A stretch of 64,000 bases of DNA, taken from Colocasia esculenta. Its lineage: Eukaryota > Streptophyta > Magnoliopsida > Alismatales > Araceae. The notes under the pieces were generated by a model. The model did not search any database, was not told the origin of the DNA, and was given only the letters and a program-made list of their open reading frames with translations. Of this stretch, positions 1-12,189 are shown one piece after another (positions within the stretch are counted from its first letter, which is position 1; every line of letters starts with the position of its first letter). A program made the position numbers and the translations under genes. The DNA lies in assembly GCA_014218235.1 (NCBI GenBank), contig JACBKR010000781.1, positions 1,579,001 through 1,643,000 of the forward strand, given 5' to 3'.

Positions 1-282
1 GCTTGTCAGTCAACGTTAGAAACCATATAGTAAGAACGTACACTTAAATAGTAATGCCATTATGCTATCATGAAAAGTGTTTGCTATAGAAACATATGAA
101 TAGAAGGCACCCAGATATGCATCATGCAGAGGAGTGTACAATCTCATTAAATGCAAGGATATTAGTAATGCACGCGGGAAGACTTTGACTTTCACAATAT
201 TTGAAAATATATTTGAATATCATGTGTGAAATCGATGTAATCCATGAAGTCGTTATGACAAAGAAGTAGTTGTACAACTTAT

Positions 283-795
283 GAAATCGTTGTTTATGCA
301 AATCGTTGTTCAAACATAATCAAATCATTGTTTAAACAAATCGTTGTACGAGAGTAAGCAAATCGTTGTTCAAGAGTAGGCAAATCGTTGTACAAGCATA
401 AACAAATCATTGTTTGAGCAAATCGTTATTCAAATATAAACAAATCATTGTTTCAGCAAATCGTTGTTTGAGCAAATCGTTGTTTAAACATAAACAAATC
501 GTTATTTAAGCAAATCGTTGTTCAAACATAAACAAATCGTTGTTTGAGCAAATCGTTGTTCAAACATAAACAAATCGTTGTACAAGCATAAACAAATCGT
601 TGTTTGAGCAAATTGTTGTTCAAATATAAACAAATCGTTGTTTGAGCAAATCATTGTTCAAACATAAACAAATTGTTGTTTGAGCAAATCGTTGTTCAAA
701 TATAAACAAATCATTGTTTGACTTAACGAATCATTGTGAGACCGAAATCGTTGTGAAACCAAAATCGTTGTTTCACTTATCAAATCGTTGTAGCG
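283..795. repeat. AT-rich minisatellite (AAATCGTTG motif)
   Basis: Dense array of the core AAATCGTTG, with two alternating spacers: TTTGAGC and TTCAAACATAAAC. Together these give a compound unit of roughly 36-40 bp. Individual copies vary (ATCATTG, ATTGTTG), so the array is moderately old. Short open frames across it are by-products of the repeat. Confidence 0.9.
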
Positions 796-807
796 ATAGA
801 ATCGTTC

Positions 808-905
808 ATGTTTATAAAGAAACAGATACTTATGAAATTGTTATGCTTATAAGGGAAATCGTTAGGCGATACTTATGAAATCGTTATGCTTACAAGGGAA
901 ATCGA
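808..905. repeat. Short tandem repeat next to the minisatellite
   Basis: Two to three copies of a unit of about 50 bp containing GATACTTATGAAAT, CGTTATGCTTA and AAGGGAAATCG. It shares the AAATCG word with the preceding array and may be a higher-order derivative of it. Confidence 0.6.
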
Positions 906-1088
906 TGTGGACTTAGAGAAGATACATGCTCTGAACTTTAAATGATACAGTGTAAGAATTACTTATAGATTTTGCTCGATTTATTCTCTGTGGATAAACT
1001 TCATAAAATTTGTTAGACAATAATTGTTAGGGTTTTGTTAATCACCAAAATTGTATATAATTAACTGAAATTATATGGAGATAGACTG

Positions 1089-1092
<4 letters not shown>

Positions 1093-1150
<58 letters not shown>
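1093..1150. repeat. (TC)n microsatellite
   Basis: Uninterrupted TC dinucleotide run of 58 bases. Confidence 0.97.
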
Positions 1151-1153
<3 letters not shown>

Positions 1154-4101
1154 TTGTTACGACTAATTTATGACTTGAGTATTGGAGGGTTCTTTTCTAG
1201 GATCACTTCTGAAACCCCTTAATTGTTTGTCATTCTATGCAGGTGTGAGTGGTATTCTCATCATCAACAAATCTGAGAGCACTTAGAGATTGGATGGTGG
1301 GAACTTGTCGACTACTTTTCGATCTCTACACTAACTTTGGACTCAAAATATTATCTTTATGGTTTAAAAAATATCAAATAGATTTTTAATAGTAATGAAC
1401 TTAAGCTCATAAATAATAACTTTGGAATTAGAAATACTACCCTTAGATGTAAGAGATACCAATTGCACTTAATATTGGCTTTGGGTTCAATTAAAACCCA
1501 ATAAAATAAATAATAAATTATAGTTAATTAAATTATAAATGGGTTAAATTAAAACTCAATAAAAAAATAGATAATGAACTTAACTAATGGTTCATAATGA
1601 TATTATTGGGCCAAAATAGGAGTTGGAATAATACAATATTAGGTAATTATTGTTAAATTCTCAATGCCCATTATCCCCTTATCTAAATGGGCAAGATAAG
1701 CTTTAATAACTTCATAATTAGTTAAACTAGAGTCTTATCACTATCCTAACAAGTTAACCACGTTTTATCATGCATATCTCAACCCAATTAGAGATTTGAA
1801 GGTCTAGAGATAGATATTAACATGAAAATCTTGTAATTAAATTGAATTAGAGTTGTATTAGAAAATAAAAATACAATCTCTATAAATACACCACAATTCT
1901 CCTCTTGACCAGCTCTATTGCTATTGGAAGACTCTTTTGGATATGAAGGCAAGGCTAAAGGAGGAGGATTTCGTGGGAAGAAGGAGCCCTAGGAGACCTA
2001 TAATAAGTTCTTCACGTTCTAACCCTAGTTTCTCAATTTCGTCCAAAGATAGACAATCTATCAAGCTAAATCTAATTAAATCTCGTTATAGGCTTCTTAA
2101 TGTTAGAAACTAAATCCTCATCTTTTTTTCCAATTTCTATCATCCATCTTGTGAGTATTTTGTTTTTAAAGATCATGAGTATGCTTGTACTCAACCCCTT
2201 GTTTTTGCTCTCAAATCATGTTCAATCTATGTCTACATGTCTATTTCATGATTTTTGTATGTTTATAAGCCTGGTAGCATTGTTTTAAAACTAGTTTGGC
2301 AATGTTTCATGCTTCCTATGATGAGTTTTAAGCATTTTGTGCACCTATCGTCCTAGGTTCACTTTGTTGTGAACGCGGTGGACATAGAGACCGCCTTCTT
2401 AATGCGGTCTAACGATATGTCGCATTAAGAATCCACCCCACAGACACCCCACGTTTACTTGGGCTATCGTGGTGGGTACCCTGACTGTCTTCTAAATGCA
2501 TTCCGTCCCCTGACCATGTTCAGACTATGAGTCTGAATAGCCTAAATACCATGTAAATTATGTTTTAATCCATCGAATAATTATTGTTTAATTTTTATTA
2601 AGTCTTAAATGTACTAATCGAATATTATTATAATTAAAGAGGTGATTATTCTTTTAAAATAATCTATATTATCTCTTTCATATCAATGATTCTCTTTAAA
2701 TTGTATACTCTCTCTCAATGCCCAAATTACTATAAAATACTTCATAAAATATCTACTTAATGGATTGAAATTCACACATGACCCCTACTTAATGAAGGAC
2801 TTGTTTTCGATTTTATTACCATTTTAGAATACTGTTAACGCCGCTCCATTGTTCTAAAAGTCATTTAAAACGCTGAGCAAATATTTTTAACACATCTCTT
2901 GATGTTGCTAGAACTCTCCATCGGATATTCCTCTTGTAGGATTGGAACTCTTTTGCCAAAACTTTTGTAAGTCTCCGCGAGCCTGGAATTCCTCTAGAAC
3001 GTCGAACTGGTTGTACCACTAATACCTGAACACCTCTAGGGACCATGCTGGACTCGTACGACATGATCCAACAAACCTATAAATTTTCTCTATGAACACG
3101 CCCTCCCTGATGACTTTGTGGATTTGGACTTTCATCCCACAAAAAAGATATATATATATATATATAGTACAACGTTTGGAAGGAAGGTGAACAAACGTCC
3201 CTGGAAAGAAGTTACCATAGCGTCATAATAGTGTATTAAACTAATAAAGTTAGTCAATTTTATTTTTTTTCAATGTAAGGTGTCAATAGATTATTTGTAT
3301 TGACTTTGAATTAATGAATGTAATGAACAATAATAATTGATTATGAATAAAAATTAGTGATTTTTATTACTCGATTGTCTATTGATTTGATATTTATTAC
3401 TCCATACTCGCTCGATTACAATTGTCTGTTTCAATATTCGGCGTCGAAACATGACAGAAAATATAATATTGTTAAGAGGTCTCAACGAATAAAAGTATTT
3501 CCTTGTAATCTACATCAATTTTATTGCAAAAATCTTGCAGTAGATATTTCTGTTCAAAATTTCAGACCACCCATAATATAGACCTCTGCTGTGGTCAGAG
3601 ATTCACCGGAAACAAGTACATTAAGAAATGCAAAGTTGAAGCAAACAGGATATGATTATATGTATTTGTGTTGTGAAATTTCATTTTTTATTTTCACGTG
3701 GAAGGTAGTCAAAGTTTGAAGTCCCATTATAGTAGATCCTTTCCTTTTAAAATTTCTAGCTCAGAAAATCTTCGTTCAAGAATACGGGTAACACACTAAA
3801 GAAAATGACTCTAACGTCCAACCCAGAGAACATCCAACGCAGAGAATTCAAGTAGAAAGGTCACTTGTAACATCGATACTGTGGTGCCTTGTACCATCTG
3901 TCAACTAGTGTTCATCAAACTTTTGATACAACAAATGAAGTAACTTTTTATCTGACCTGACTCAAATCCAAGTTTACAAAACAGAGATAAAAGACTAGCC
4001 ACATAGAAGGTACATGCCAGGAACAAGAATAGAGCAAAGCCACCTACATGTGTCTTTTCAACTCCGAATGATTGGCCGAGGAGTTACTAGATACTATCTC
4101 G
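1151..4101. other. AT-rich intergenic stretch, no gene seen
   Basis: No convincing coding exon on either strand. It contains a TATA-like CTATAAATA near 1890, an imperfect hairpin (separate entry) and an (AT)n run near 3149-3166. Parts resemble decayed LTR sequence, but no paired LTR or target duplication was found. Confidence 0.5.
2377..2437. repeat. Imperfect hairpin
   Basis: TTCTTAATGCG at 2396-2406 is the exact reverse complement of CGCATTAAGAA at 2421-2431. An outer GGTGGA/TCCACC pair (2377-2382 and 2432-2437) extends the stem past a bulge. Function unknown; possibly a fragment of a TIR element. Confidence 0.6.
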
Positions 4102-7100
4102 TTACAGTCTCGAAAAGTTTGTAGGGATCCTCACAGCACCAATTCCTGGGAAAGGAATGTTCCGCTTTTGCCTTATGTACACAACGGAGCCGCTCACAAG
4201 CAACAAACACACCATTATCATCTGCAGAGGGGACAACAGGGCATTGGTTATTAGAAAAGAAAAAATGAGTTTGCTCAAACAATGCAGTGACCATGTAAGT
4301 GTGCCAGTAAAACTGTGTGAAATAGGTCGCTTCCATGTAGGCTTGGTGACTATAAATAACCCTCAACACGATTAAACTTGGAATATCATAGACTCACAGT
4401 TCCATAAGGCAGCTTTTTAGTAATGCCCAATATCATGCGTTAGATCTTTAAGGTGTACAGTTAAATGAGATGGTTGGACACTTGGACAAGATGTTTTCTC
4501 TGGAATCACTATAGACAGGAAACCACCGAGACAGAGTTTCCAGGAGCCATTTTCCCTATACAAAATAACTGCTCTCCTTGAAGGGATTCTGTATTCCTTC
4601 CGAGGACTTCCCAGAGGAAATGGAGATGCACCTTCCATTCAGAATCGAGATGTCTACACCTACGAACACAGGCATAAAATGCAAAAACATCCACGACCAT
4701 CGGCAGAAATAGTATAAACTTTCGTTTTCCTTTCTTGCGAGGTATGGTAGTTGGCTCTAATGCACAATTCTCAATGTTTGAGATATTCCTCGCCATATCC
4801 TGAAAGAATATTCGGGTGGCATACAGGTATACCTAAAGATGAAATTGAAGCAACGTTTAAAGAACATATGAGCAGTTGCAAGAGTATACACTCGTTTGGC
4901 AAAACACATACCATGAAAGGGGCAATCGATTAAGTTGTCAGAGGAATGGTCCAGGGAGAACTTGTCTGACTTAAATTCTTGGATTTTACATTATTTTTCT
5001 TTTTCTAACATTGTGTAGGTTCTGCTTTATTGATTTCTCATTTTAACTGTAGGGAGAAACTAAACATTTTTCCATTCATCCTTTCTCAGATCAACCTTTA
5101 AAGAAACTGTCTAGAAATCAATGACATATTAAGATCAAACAGCATTTCAATGACAAATTAAGACCAAACAGCATTTCAATCACAACTGAAGAAATTGTCA
5201 TTGCCCACAAGAAACGCATGCAGCACATGGATGCAGAGTCTTGGACATATGTGCAAGATAAGATAAACACAGTAGATCATGCCAAAGAATTGATACCTCA
5301 AAACCAATAACAGACAACTTCTCTTCTGCTTCTGCTGGTAAACAACTCCTATAAGTGATGTAACTCTGTCGCCCACCTTGTGATTGTGATGAATCACCCA
5401 ACAACTTTCTCTGTTTGAGATGTGTTAGTGAGGTGCGAAACTGCTGGAGGGAGGTGAAACCATTAATTGAAAAAAGACTTCTCAGAGATCGTTTCCCAGA
5501 TGTTTCCTTCACCCCAGCTTTAACTTCCACACATTTCAATGGTATGCGGTAACCAGTCTCACTGCATCGATAATTCTCATCATTCTACACTACAGAAAAT
5601 ATTTGAAGCTGCCATAAGATATCATGAATGCATAATATCAATACTTTATAACAAGTAAACTGCTTTGATGCTATAGAATATGTTATAATCAAAATGCCAA
5701 AATGATTGCTAAAGTGTTCGTTTTCATTTTCTAATATGAGAGAATGACATACAGCCTGGCACAGGGCTGCTCCCATCAGTGTGATGGAGGCTTCCATGGC
5801 GCATGGGTGGATTTCAGACCAGCATCTGAAGATCACACATGCATGCCAGAATGCGACACAGGTCAGGCTGCTTCCTTCACTTGTTCTTAGCAATAGAATA
5901 AAAGTTAAATAACTTAGTAACAGGAAATTCTAATGTCATGGTCCCATCAAGTCCTTTGATAAAAGCATAATCTTGAAATGTAGAATCTGAAATCATCAGT
6001 GATAGTTATTATTGAGGAGAGCTCTTTTTAACAGCAAAGAAAGATTACTCGGGAATAAATGCCTATGGCATCTTATGTTAGCAATCTGAAACTCTTTTGA
6101 GTTTGATTAATTGATTACCAGATGGAAATTACTTTTAAGTGGTAAATGTAAGAATAGTCCCAGCAGATCACAACAGAACTCAAATGGTATTGTCCTCCAA
6201 CTAATTAATTAACAAACCGATCTAGCAGAATTTTAGATCTTTTGTTTCTTTCATCTTCATTATTGTACACTGAAAATGCACATCACAGAAGGGTCCCTTG
6301 TCTTGAATGGAAAATTTAGTTTTAGATGGGGTTCAACAAAAAAATTACGTTAAAGATCAGACTAAAAACTAGCTAGAAAACATGTTTGGTACTACGTAGA
6401 TCTCAAGAAAGCTAACCTTGTTGCAGAGCATGAGTCTCTCGATCTTGGTTCTATTGTAATACTATAGTTTGGTGTGATTCTGCCTTGCCTAGCAAAGGCC
6501 TAGTAACCTACTGAAATTGGCAACCCTTCAAGACCACCCAGTGGACATTTGGGCACTTTTACTGAAAAATGTGACCAGCCTATTTATCCATCTTCCTTAA
6601 CTGATTATTACCAGTTTGAGGAACATTTCCCAGATCGGCTTCATTACACCTTGCGCAAAGAATGTCAATCATCGATGTCAGCTCTTCCAAAACCTTGGAT
6701 CACCTTTACATAAAAAATGAGCAGCTTATTGAATGATCTTCATTCACTAACTATTATAGCTTGTGAAGTATATGAAATCACAGCTTCATTATAACATAAA
6801 CAGAAATGTCTACAAAGCTCGAAAGCAAGCCAAAAACAATCCTAAAAGGCTTTGATCTTTGAACTGCAAGTGTCTACTGTCAATTGCAAGAACTTTTACA
6901 TTTTCGTAATTATCATAACTCCATACGGAGGGTAATTTAACCCAAGAGAGCGAGGATACAGAAATGGTGAATCCAAGCAAAACCTAGGCTATCCATGTCA
7001 AGGTGCAGTTTCACTGTCATCTTTTCTCTTCTCCCTTTATTTTCCTATTGAAGAGATGTAAAGACATATTCCTGAGAAACACGAGAGAAGAAAAAAGGAA

Positions 7101-7598
7101 ATCTAGATCAGTTTTCCTCTTCCATAACAAGAATCAAACGAAGCTTTTCAAGGACCCAAAAAGCCCTAAACATATCCATTGAAATCAACGGCTTCAGCTG
7201 GAGATCAAAAGATAAGAAAATAAACAAAAATTTAAAAGAGACACTCTGAGACGTGATTACTATTTCTAATAAGATCCAATATCTCCACCGACCTTTTCAG
7301 AATACTGGCAGGGAAGACAAGGGCCCGATGGAGAGCACTGGAAGGAGACGTTTCCCTGCGTCTGCCTGAAGCCAAGTAGCGACCGCCCCGGCCCACGCCC
7401 GACGCCTCCGTCCGCGACGCCGAAAGCCAGAGGGATGCACCAGCCCACCACCAGAAGGAGCCGCAGGATCCACCGGTATAGGCGGAATTGCCTGGGAGCT
7501 TGGCGGCAACTGAGACACCCCTCCCTGGACAGCGATGGAGAAGGAGAAGATGCAGAAGCGCACAGCCCTCCGCCCGTCTCCCCCTCTGCCGTCTCCAT
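4102..7598 (-). CDS. Conserved plant two-pass membrane protein, three exons
   Basis: Exons on the minus strand are 7598-7293, 5584-5297 and 4221-4102. Both introns have GT..AG ends and phase 0, giving 237 aa. Residues about 43-62 are a hydrophobic segment after a basic stretch (RLYRWILRLLLVVGW), a signal anchor or signal peptide. Next comes a cysteine-rich block, QCSPSGPCLPCQYSEK, which runs across the first junction into NDENYRCSETGYRIPLKC. A polar middle follows, with TYRSCLPAEAEEKLSVIGFE. Exon 3 supplies the second membrane segment (MIMVCLLLVSGSVVYI) and a basic tail ending in GAVRIPTNFSRL. I recognise this as a conserved but uncharacterised plant family and know no function for it. The start at 7598 is the first ATG in frame; the N-terminal 40 residues look poorly conserved, so the real start could differ. 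The GC-rich first exon is typical of monocot genes. Confidence 0.85.
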
Positions 7599-9060
7599 CG
7601 CCCTTCGCTGCTCGCTTGCTCCGACCTCGGCGTTAAAGAAAGGTAACCCAAAAGAGGAAAAATGTTCTGGCTTAGACCGTACCGCGGGAATGAATAACTG
7701 GTATCTGCTGATCCAAAGGATCCATTGGGCTGCCGTGGACAGCCATTACACCGGGCCCGTTTTACGATATTTAAATATTGATCCAGCTCATGAACTTCAT
7801 TAGCCAAATCATATATAAATGGATCTAGCATGTAATAACAGAGGTCAATTGATGCCCAAAAAAAACATTAAATATTGTAGAAGGGAAAATCAGATTGGTC
7901 GGCCCATTCAAACCCAACCGTCCAACTCACCAGCTCGCAGGGCCCGAAAATGGTCTCCCACCTGACCTTGGTCCACGATTGTGGCCCACAAAAGGATAAG
8001 GTGGGATTGAGCCCATGAGTCCAACATGTTGTCAATTCCTCGAGTTTCTCTAACATCATATCCTTGGCCCTAGAAGTCACAATGTGACCTCTACATGGAT
8101 GGTGCATGGGACCCCACTCACATTGCTCGGCATGTCCTTGTCGCGTCGCAGCATGGCCTGACGTCCTAGAACATCCCCATCGGTAGGTGTTGAAGGTTCC
8201 TCTCTTCCACGGCCAACATTGTCCAGAGCCAATAACGACACCCCTCAAAATGGGACCTGAAGGTTCTTTCTACGAGCACCAAAACGATGGAACTGATACA
8301 CCACTACACCCGAGGATAATGGCATGCTACCTCATTCGCTGGGGATTCCCTCTCCCTTCCTTATGGCTCATCTATGTAGTTGGGAGATGGGGGACCACAC
8401 CCAACAATCTTGAAACAGTGCCATAATCCCCTACTCCCAAATGGTTCGTTTATATGGCCAAGAAACAAGGCATACGTCACTTAAGACATTATGATGAATG
8501 GTTACAACAAATACTCCGACTTCTAACAAAGGGGAGGATAGACAAAGTGTTGACGTAGACAAAAAAACTCTATCTTTAATCTTCTACCTCTTTCTTCCCA
8601 TATTTTGGTCAGATCCTTGACTTAAGCATCATAGAGTTTTTTTCCCGGGATCCCTCATGGGGCCCCCTGACAGATGTTTTTGCCTTGCAAATATAAGCAG
8701 ACATCTTTCCTCAAGCAAACAAATTTAAAAGCTCATGTGGGTTAGGAGTCGGGAGACACATCTTTGATTGTTACACTCTTTGACACCATTTGTGAGAAGC
8801 GTAATAAAAAGTCATGGCTCCAAGAGGGAACTACCAAAATATATGGACTCGTTGCAGTAATAGGGCTGGCTCTTATGAGACTTCGTACAAAGGTTTGGCT
8901 ACTGATGGCTAGGTACCTCAATTGTAGTCTTCAGTGACCATCCCTGTTGAGAAGTAGGTAGCACAATCCACTCTAAGTGCTAGTCAAAGCCTACTAGTCC
9001 TCACCACATCAGCCTCCCCTAACTCCCACTAGGGAGGAGTGTCATCTCTGGTGTAGCAAT
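7599..9060. other. Upstream and intergenic region
   Basis: The first few hundred bases should hold the promoter and 5' leader of the minus-strand membrane protein gene, but no clear TATA box was picked out. From about 8690 the sequence looks like the edge of a decayed retroelement. No coding exon supported. Confidence 0.4.
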
Positions 9061-10560
9061 GACCTCAAGCATGAGCTCGAGGGTAAGGCTTGCTACCTCC
9101 GCAACATCATCTATGCAGGCAAGGCCCAAGTGCTAGTGGAGGATGATATTGACTTCCTGGCCCTGTTTACTAAAAAAATCTTAGAATTGATGGTCCACTA
9201 AAACTCCAACCACTCATCTTTCCCACATACAATGGCCCCCGATGACCATATTCATAGCTTTGAGTCTCACCTGGTCTTTTATCGAGCCGTAGATGCAATC
9301 AAGTGTTTGGCATTCACTATCACACTATGCAAAAAATGTGCACAAGCGGTTCAAGTCTCTATAAGCTAGATCCATCATTTCGTTCAGACATATGATGCAC
9401 ATATTTAAAGAGAACTTCCTCGACATCAAGAAAGAGGCCAAGACCATTGCCAACTTGCTTTGTGCTCAAAACAAGGCAATGATGAACCCCTCTAAGAATT
9501 CATCCTTTGCTTCAAAAAGGAAGCCCTTAGCATCTCCTGCCTTGACGACAGCCTCGCCACCATCGCGATGACACAAAGCACCTACAATATTATTCTTTGG
9601 TAGACCCTAGGGTTGCATGCACCATTGACTCTCCATGAGCTCCTGGTGTTCGCACAGAGACAAGCTAGTTGCAAGGAGAGTGCAAACACAACTAGTTGAG
9701 CAATGGGAAGTGACTCCTTGGAGAAGAAGCACCTGGCTAAATCATCCAACCGTGACCATAGCAATAAGGAACACCGCAACTGCAATTGGGACTATGACTA
9801 TAGTAGTCCACCTTACAAAGCAGTACATGCCCCTCGCTATACCACCAGAGAGGATCCTCACATAAATCCACAATGAACCTCTGATGGTCACCCAAGATGA
9901 GAGTGACTCCTGAAAGAAGGACTTCAATAAGTACTGTTGCTCCCACCCTGGCTACAACCATGACACTAAGGAGTTCTACCAACTCTGGGATGCTATCGAA
10001 GGCCTCATTCAGTGGGTGAGTTCATGGCTGAGCCTATGAAGCGACAACCCTAGAACGACAACTCACCCCCCCCCCCAATCGATAACTGTCCTTTGGCAAG
10101 AAGATAACAATAATCTTTGGGGGGTGAGGGCAACTTTTGGAGGTGACAACAACAACTAAAGATGCTTGTATTTGCGGTGGGCCATCCAAGTGAAGTGAAG
10201 TCCGCCATATCTCTCTGACTCACCAACGATGGATCCTATCACTAGACAGCCCACCGAGCCCATAGTCTTCTTCAATGATGACCTAGCAGTCACCACCCCC
10301 ACATTCCGACATCTCTAATGGTAAGAGTCACCATAAACCAATGTACCCATGCACTGGATCTCTATCGATAATGAAAGTGGCCCCAAAGTGGTTTCATGTG
10401 ATTGCCTCCTCTTGATGGGTGTGAATGTGTTGCACTTATGGTGTTTGAGGACTCCGCTCTAGTCTTAAAGTCATCCCCAAGGGGCAAATCACCCTTCCCA
10501 TTACCATAGGGACCACTCCCTGTAGGTTATGTTTTTCGCTCCTTTTCAAGGGGACGAAGA
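9060..10560 (+). pseudogene. Decayed Ty3/Gypsy gag-protease fragment, plus orientation
   Basis: Broken frames retain recognisable pieces. A Gag core lies near 9225-9500 (fragments such as THLSHIQW, KENFLDIKKEAKTIANLL and CAQNKAMMN). A zinc-knuckle-like HPGYNHDTKEF segment lies near 9945-10010. A protease-like SIDNESGPKVVSCDCLLLMG lies near 10350-10425, followed by a QITLPIT segment near 10485. The order gag, knuckle, protease is normal for plant Gypsy elements. Stops and frameshifts are frequent; no RT, integrase or LTRs were found. Related to the inverted copy at 12190-14100. Confidence 0.6.
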
Positions 10561-11262
10561 ACAGTAGGCCCACAAAGAGGGGTGGAAAATGAAAAGTGGT
10601 GGAAAAGACGGAAAAGAAAAGAAACGTGATCGCCAGGCACACGAGGGTGCCGAATGGAGACGCACGGCGAGGGGTGCGAGATGGGAGGACTGATCGCGAG
10701 CGTACCTTTTTAGCGGGGAGATTGGGCGGGGGATGATGTGGGTCCTCTCTTCCTCTACGAGCACAGCCGGCCGCAGTAGAGGGCGTTTTCTGTTTGATTA
10801 CCCTTGCAAAAAAGACAAATAAAAATAGGGATTAGTCAAATGAGGCGTGTAGTACCGAATCCCGAACAAATAAATGAAATGAGTAAAATGGGGGGGACTC
10901 ACCGGATGGTGGTTTTAAACCCCTAAGAAATAGGTGTGTGTGTGTATGCATGCGTGTGTGTATGTGTAAAAAAAAGTGAAGGATATGGCCATGTGGGGGC
11001 CGGAGGAAATAAATAAAAAGGTAAAAGAGAGAAAGGGGAGGGGTGCTTCCCCGAATGGTGAATAGCGCGGCGGCGTTGCTAGTTGGACGACGGAGGATGT
11101 AGAGGAGGAAGACGTCGGTGCCTCGCTCCGGGGTACGTGGACGACGGAGGATGGAGGAAGTTGAAGGTCGGACAGCGTGGCGAGAATCCGGCAGGGCTTC
11201 GCCGCTATCGTTCGGCCCCCTTGAACAAATGACCCTCGGGTCCAATTTATAGGCATCACGGA
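10561..11262. other. GC-rich intergenic stretch
   Basis: Contains a TG-rich run (about 10927-10965) and several accidental open frames on the minus strand with low-complexity or unrelated translations. No gene supported. Confidence 0.4.
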
Positions 11263-11745
11263 TTCAAATCGCGTCCATCACAGCGGACGCGACTTAAGAC
11301 TAAAACACGTCTGGGTGGTAGGCCGCGATTAGAATAGCGTCGGGCAAGCGCGCCGTGACTTGATTTAAATCACGTTTGGGCGGTAGGCCGCGATTCAGAA
11401 GTCAACTTGATTTAACATTTGGCAATGATGACCACTTTTAGAATCGCGTCGGGGATGGCCGCCGCGTTTTTGAAATGCGTCGGCCTACCTCGCTGCGATT
11501 ACGATTTAAGCACGTGGGACGACTTCTGAGGTCTGGCGTGTCAGGCCTATGACTTAATTGCGTCTGGGCGGTAGGATGCGATTCAGAGATTTTGCGTGGT
11601 TTCGAGGGGCAGGCATTTGAGTGCGACGACTTTCTAGGTCTCGCCTAATCACGGTGGCTCAGGCCGACGCGTCTTGATTTGAAACGCGTCGGGGCGGCAG
11701 GACGCGATACGGTCTTCCTAAAAGGCGTCCACTGTAGTGGACGCG
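11263..11745. repeat. GC-rich palindromic interspersed repeats
   Basis: At least four copies of a unit of about 30 bp with core GGGCGGTAGG between arms CGCGTC and GACGCGATT-like sequence, near 11304, 11368, 11560 and 11680. The arms of each unit are partly complementary, so each can fold. The end at 11727-11747 carries GCGTCCACTGTAGTGGACGC, a perfect palindrome. Repeats like these often occur near the ends of CACTA or Mutator-type elements, but no TIR pair was identified. Confidence 0.6.
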
Positions 11746-11781
11746 AATCAATGAAGTTGTGCCTTAACCAAATTTAGCTTC

Positions 11782-11862
11782 CGGGGGCGCTACCCCCGAA
11801 GACCCCCGTCGGGGCGCTACCCCCAGAGACCCCCGCCGGGGCGCTGCCCCCGGACCCCCGCG
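11782..11862. repeat. 28-bp GC-rich tandem repeat, three copies
   Basis: Three consecutive units built on GGGGCGCT, then ACCCCC, then a purine spacer and GACCCCCG. The units contain internal complementarity (GGGGGCG/CGCTACCCCC). Probably part of a decayed LTR. Confidence 0.75.
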
Positions 11863-12189
11863 ACCTGACCGCGCAAGTCGATCCACGACCGAACCACATT
11901 TGAAACGGAGGGGAAGCACTGAAAAGAATGGGTGAGATCCAAAAAATAAAATGGGAAAACACTCTTGCAAGGCAAAAAGAAAGCCATTTGTGACATTATG
12001 ACGCAATATGAAATTTTCCCGTGGTGGAGCCAAATTCGCGTGTCTACACTCCCCTGAGACATTATGGTAATGACTAACTTTACAATTATCAACAAGAAGC
12101 TTGGGTATAATATAATAATCGGTGGCGGACTCCTCAGGCAAATCCAAGGGGTGTTGTCATCCCTCCACCAGATGTTGAAGTTTTCCACA

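Noticed and set aside
283..795. CRISPR-like repeat array
   Set aside because: Repeats are short, variable and without unique spacers, and the genome is a plant.
7232..7831. 199-codon minus-strand frame
   Set aside because: Wrong frame of the membrane protein exon. The frame starting at 7598 matches the family and splices correctly.
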